Assembly (NCBI GenBank): GCA_028691595.1
Contig: JAQUZA010000118.1
Coordinates: forward strand, 1 to 8,726
DNA length: 8,726 nucleotides
Source of the DNA: Candidatus Rifleibacteriota bacterium
Lineage (GTDB): Bacteria; Muiribacteriota; Ozemobacteria; Ozemobacterales; Ozemobacteraceae
Direction of reading: 5' to 3'
The position numbers were made by a program, and so were the translations under genes. Under the pieces are notes generated by a model. It was not told where the DNA came from, made no database searches, and saw only the letters and a program-made list of their open reading frames with translations. Of this stretch, positions 6,572 through 8,726 are shown piece after piece; position 1 is the first letter of the stretch, and the number at the start of each line of letters is the position of its first letter.

Positions 6572-7039
6572 ATGAAATACTGGTTGATGAAAAGTGAGCC
6601 ATCTGTTTATTCAATTGATGATCTGCAACGTGACGGCAAGACCGCCTGGGAAGGAGTTCGAAATTTTCAGGCCCGCAATTTCATGCGTGATGAGATGAAG
6701 TGTGGCGACCTGGTTTTGTTCTATCATTCAAACTCGTCGCCGTCTGGTGTCGCCGGAATCGCTAAGGTTTCACGTGAAGCGTACCCTGATAGCGCCTCTT
6801 TTGACAAGAAGAGCCATTACTATGACGCACGCAGCAATCTGGAAAAGCCCATCTGGTTCATGGTTGATCTGGCCTTTGTGGCAAAATTTGCCGGCCTGGT
6901 GTCTCTCGAACAGATAAAACAGGATCGAGCGCTTGAAGGGATAATGGTAGCCAGGCGCGGCAGTCGTTTGTCTATTCAGCCACTTACAAAAGCTCATTTT
7001 GAGCATATAGCCGGGCTTGGCGGGGTTTCAGCTGCCTGA
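6572..7039 (+). CDS. EVE-domain protein (thymocyte nuclear protein 1 / YTH-PUA-like fold)
   Basis: A 155-residue protein that is one complete EVE domain. The family start signature is clear (MKYWLMKSEPSVYSIDDL), followed by TAWEGVRNFQARNFMRD, the GDLVLFYHS strand, GVAGIAKV, and the basic aromatic region with PIWFMVDL. EVE domains are related to PUA and YTH folds and are thought to bind modified bases in DNA or RNA; the ligand cannot be told from sequence. It is cytosolic. The ATG has GGAG (6560-6563) 8 bases upstream. Its leader is about 85 bases and contains a small inverted repeat. It stands alone or leads the 13-codon frame at 7059-7100. Single-domain EVE genes of this length are common in ordinary bacterial chromosomes, so defence involvement is not implied by the domain alone. 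Confidence 0.93.
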   Translation: MKYWLMKSEPSVYSIDDLQRDGKTAWEGVRNFQARNFMRDEMKCGDLVLFYHSNSSPSGVAGIAKVSREAYPDSASFDKKSHYYDARSNLEKPIWFMVDLAFVAKFAGLVSLEQIKQDRALEGIMVARRGSRLSIQPLTKAHFEHIAGLGGVSAA

Positions 7040-7058
7040 ATCAGCAGCAGGAGGAAGC

Positions 7059-7100
7059 ATGAAAATTTCAGACAGGGCGGGTTGTGGCTTTTGTCGGTAA
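7059..7100 (+). CDS. Possible 13-residue micropeptide with consensus ribosome binding site
   Basis: The reading frame MKISDRAGCGFCR begins at ATG 7059 and ends at TAA 7098-7100. A perfect AGGAGG (7049-7054) stands 4 bases before the ATG, only 9 bases after the EVE stop codon. The peptide is basic and contains a CGFC pair of cysteines, a metal- or thiol-type motif. The frame ends one base before the final codon of the convergent App1-like gene. It could be a real short peptide co-transcribed with the EVE gene, the remnant of a former operon gene, or a purine-rich coincidence. I recognise no homologue. Confidence 0.3.
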   Translation: MKISDRAGCGFCR

Positions 7101-7101
7101 T

Positions 7102-8130
7102 TTAATGACCCGTGGCCGGCATTTTAACGATTGCCAGTTTTCTCAGGCTTTCTTTGAGACTTTCGATTTCATGCCAGCAGATAAATGGCACGCCCAGGTC
7201 TGCCAGGCGCTTTCTTATCGTTTTGAGCTTCGCCTGCTGCTCTGGCGATTCAGAAACATTGCGAATGATGACAGCCAGTATTCGCTTCGGGTTCTTGAGA
7301 CTTTCGGCAAATTCAGTATAAATGGCCGGGTCTTTTTCGCCGCTGTCGCCAAAAAGCAGCAGTGCTTTGTCAGGGTAGCTCGCTGAAACATCGTTCAGCC
7401 AGGCTGTTTTGTGGTGCTGGTGACTGCCATCGGTCAGACTCTTTTTGAGTAACATTGTACCCTGAGGAAAATCATGAAATTTCAGGAAGGCCTTGAGGGT
7501 TCGACTCAGGAAAGCCGGAGAACTGCTGAGATAAAAGAAATATGGCTTTCCGGCTGCTAACAGTCCAGAGTCGAGGCTTTTATACAGTTCCGGGGTGCCG
7601 GTCACCGGTTTGCGGTTTTCGACTTTTCTCAGCATAGAATTTAGAAGCATCCGGGTTTTGCTTTTTACTTCGGTTACCAGAATGGTGTCGTCGATATCGC
7701 TTATTACGAGCAGATCAAAGCGTTCCGGAAAGTTCAAATGCTCGTGATAAAGCGGCATGCCCTCGTAAAGAACTGTCAGAGAAAAGCTTGCATTCTTTGC
7801 TGGTGCCAATACTCCGGAGAATTCGCCTTCGCACACGCTGGCGCTGCAACTGCTGTTTTCGGTTTCAATCTGCAGTGACCCACTCGCCAGCCATGAACGA
7901 ATCAGACCTGATAACCTGGCGCGTTTCCCTGTAGGATTTGAAAGAGGGGCTGAAGAAGAAATAATCCCTTCAAATCGCACTGTATTGCTTGCCGACGGTG
8001 GAAAAACCCGTAGATCATAAAGGTCGGCCGCCCCTGCCGCAACTGAGAAAAGAAGCAGAAATGCGAAGAAAATTAGTTGATACAGGCTCTGTAATCTTAT
8101 GGAACAAGGTGGTTGTGAGTTCTTAATCAT
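7102..8130 (-). CDS. Exported App1-like (DUF2183) HAD-fold phosphatase
   Basis: A 342-residue protein with a signal peptide (residues 1-35, hydrophobic core LIFFAFLLLFSVAAGAA, likely cut before Asp36). Residues about 36-138 are a variable beta-rich region with a Cys95/Cys100 pair. The App1 catalytic domain spans about 139-300, with HAD motifs in order: VISDIDDTI with Asp145 and Asp147, FYLSSSP (Ser202-Ser204), HKTAWL (Lys241) and LLFGDSGEKDP (261-268). The yeast relative App1 is a Mg-dependent phosphatidate phosphatase, so lipid phosphate hydrolysis at the cell envelope is the best guess; the bacterial substrate is not known. The start at 8130 has GGAG 5 bases upstream. A -10-like TATTAT occurs further upstream, without a convincing -35. 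It is a single-gene unit, divergent from the oxidoreductase gene. Confidence 0.9.
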   Translation of the reverse strand: MIKNSQPPCSIRLQSLYQLIFFAFLLLFSVAAGAADLYDLRVFPPSASNTVRFEGIISSSAPLSNPTGKRARLSGLIRSWLASGSLQIETENSSCSASVCEGEFSGVLAPAKNASFSLTVLYEGMPLYHEHLNFPERFDLLVISDIDDTILVTEVKSKTRMLLNSMLRKVENRKPVTGTPELYKSLDSGLLAAGKPYFFYLSSSPAFLSRTLKAFLKFHDFPQGTMLLKKSLTDGSHQHHKTAWLNDVSASYPDKALLLFGDSGEKDPAIYTEFAESLKNPKRILAVIIRNVSESPEQQAKLKTIRKRLADLGVPFICWHEIESLKESLRKLAIVKMPATGH

Positions 8131-8228
8131 GAGTTCTCCATAATTTTAGTCAGGTAAATAATACTACACCAGCTTGCAGTTGGCATTGAAAACATAAGTT
8201 TGCCGGAAAAGCTAAATTACATACCTAT

Positions 8229-8246
8229 GCAGATGGCCATTTCTGC
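8229..8246. repeat. Imperfect palindrome in the divergent intergenic region
   Basis: GCAG and CTGC arms flank the perfect 8-base palindrome ATGGCCAT (8233-8240). It lies between the App1-like gene and the oxidoreductase promoter, about 45 bases upstream of the latter's -35 box, a position suited to an activator or repressor site. This is the only notable structure in 8131-8290. No gene is visible in that stretch. Confidence 0.25.
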
Positions 8247-8292
8247 TGCAGTGCAAAAGATTGAAAAATAAATCACAAACTAGTCGCAGTTC

Positions 8293-8322
8293 TTGACTTG
8301 TTTCGCCCTTTTGGCTTAATAT
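8293..8322 (+). promoter_or_regulatory. Sigma70-type promoter for the pyruvate oxidoreductase gene
   Basis: TTGACT (8293-8298) and TAATAT (8317-8322) are separated by 18 bases. The expected start near 8329 gives a leader of about 60 bases that contains the inverted repeat at 8336-8362 and the AGGAG site at 8377-8381. Confidence 0.65.
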
Positions 8323-8335
8323 CACCTTGCCTTCG

Positions 8336-8362
8336 GGAACCGTGATTTTTTTAAACGGTGCC
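8336..8362 (+). other. Leader hairpin with T7 loop upstream of the pyruvate oxidoreductase gene
   Basis: GGAACCGT (8336-8343) pairs with ACGGTGCC (8355-8362) with one mismatch, enclosing an 11-base loop that holds seven T. It begins within about 8 bases of the predicted transcription start, so it may protect the 5' end of an abundant mRNA or act in regulation. It lacks a T run after the stem, so it is not a terminator in this direction. Confidence 0.35.
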
Positions 8363-8388
8363 AATAACATTTAGGCAGGAGTGCGATT

Positions 8389-8726
8389 GTGACTAAAAAG
8401 ACATACGCCATGATGGATGGGAACGAAGCTACCGCGCTGATTGCGCACAAAACCAATGAAGTAATCGCTATTTATCCGATTACACCCTCCAGTAATATGG
8501 GTGAACACGCTGATGCGTATTCAGCCGCTGGTCAGCAGAACGTCTGGGGCACTATCCCGACCGTTTGTGAAATGCAGTCTGAAGGCGGTGCCGCCGGTGC
8601 CGTTCATGGCTCTCTGACCACTGGTGCTCTTACTACCACTTTTACCGCTTCTCAGGGCTTGCTGCTCATGATCCCGAACATGTTCAAGATCGCCGGTGAA
8701 TTGACCTCCACCGTTTTTCATGTTTC
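8389..8726 (+). CDS. nifJ: Pyruvate:ferredoxin (flavodoxin) oxidoreductase, N-terminal part, cut by window edge
   Basis: The first 112 codons are present; the gene runs off the right edge. Start is GTG 8389 with AGGAG (8377-8381) 7 bases upstream, giving VTKKTYAMMDGNEATALIAH. The sequence matches domain I of single-chain enzymes: YPITPSSNMGEHAD at 29-42, with Thr32 matching the pyruvate-contacting Thr31 of the Desulfovibrio enzyme; CEMQSEGGAAGAVHG at 60-74, with Glu65 at the thiamine-diphosphate-activating position; and the TTTFTASQGLLLMIPNM stretch. The enzyme converts pyruvate and CoA to acetyl-CoA, CO2 and reduced ferredoxin or flavodoxin, in the cytoplasm, and is central to anaerobic fermentation. 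Codons are biased (GGT, ATC, AAC, CTG, ACC), as expected for an abundant protein. It has its own promoter. The single-chain form is inferred from N-terminal resemblance; the iron-sulfur and C-terminal domains lie outside. Confidence 0.93.
   Translation, partial: MTKKTYAMMDGNEATALIAHKTNEVIAIYPITPSSNMGEHADAYSAAGQQNVWGTIPTVCEMQSEGGAAGAVHGSLTTGALTTTFTASQGLLLMIPNMFKIAGELTSTVFHV

Noticed and set aside
5361..7039. Smr, membrane protein and EVE genes read as a nucleic-acid-targeting defence island
   Set aside because: They are in different orientations with separate promoters, no nuclease-helicase, methyltransferase or toxin partner is present, and EVE and Smr proteins are common housekeeping genes.
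7084..7386. Plus-strand 100-codon frame, and a minus-strand frame at 8521-8721
   Set aside because: Both lie antisense to strongly supported genes (App1-like phosphatase and pyruvate oxidoreductase), have no ribosome binding site and show no family features.
8227..8271. Fourteen-codon frame MQMAISAAVQKIEK upstream of the pyruvate oxidoreductase promoter
   Set aside because: There is no ribosome binding site at a suitable distance and no promoter before it; the length is within chance expectation.
8323..8352. Hairpin around CCTTCGGG followed by seven T, as an attenuator
   Set aside because: The stem needs CAC at 8323-8325, which lies upstream of the predicted transcript start, and without it only two base pairs close the loop.
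1..8726. CRISPR arrays, tRNA or rRNA genes, insertion sequences and prophage genes
   Set aside because: I looked on both strands and saw no regularly spaced repeats, cloverleaf-like segments, transposase motifs or terminal inverted repeats.

Overview
The window looks like ordinary chromosomal DNA of a bacterium with roughly balanced base composition, compact gene spacing and clear sigma70-type promoters (TTGACA/TATAAT-like boxes before most genes). The single-chain pyruvate:ferredoxin/flavodoxin oxidoreductase at the right edge and the iron-sulfur aldo/keto reductase point to an anaerobic or facultatively fermentative lifestyle. Several genes have Shine-Dalgarno sequences and two encode predicted exported or signal-peptide-bearing proteins. 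The phylum cannot be fixed from this sequence alone. No rRNA, tRNA, CRISPR array, insertion sequence or phage gene is visible.

Left part (1-1060): the C-terminal end of an unrecognised gene runs rightward and overlaps by 15 bases the end of a leftward gene for a small four-helix membrane protein with an acidic, hydrophilic N-terminus. A promoter and ribosome binding site place that gene's start at 874.

Middle left (1041-3956): a MerR-family regulator with a TipAS-type ligand domain is followed 2 bases later by a cytosolic prolyl oligopeptidase (family S9A) with a complete Ser-Asp-His triad. The pair is probably one operon. It is preceded by a MerR-type promoter: -35 and -10 boxes 19 bases apart, with a perfect 7-1-7 palindrome between them. 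The promoter lies so close to the likely start codon that the mRNA is probably leaderless. This two-gene unit is the most distinctive piece of the window.

Centre (4032-6427): a leftward aldo/keto reductase with a C-terminal double [4Fe-4S] module is divergent from an Smr-domain protein that carries an extra C-terminal winged-helix-like segment and also seems to have a leaderless start. The Smr gene converges on, and overlaps by 19 bases, a leftward gene for a multi-pass membrane protein of unknown function.

Right part (6428-8726): overlapping divergent promoters serve the membrane protein and an EVE-domain protein. Just after the EVE gene is a 13-codon reading frame with a perfect AGGAGG. 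It ends one base before the end of a leftward gene for an exported App1-like (DUF2183) HAD-fold phosphatase. A 258-base divergent region with a good promoter leads into the 5' end of the pyruvate oxidoreductase gene, which is cut by the window edge.

Overall the genes are short, mostly independent transcription units. I see no multi-gene defence, secretion or biosynthetic system. The best candidates for something new are the TipAS-regulator/peptidase operon with its promoter architecture, the Smr-winged-helix protein and the 13-codon reading frame.
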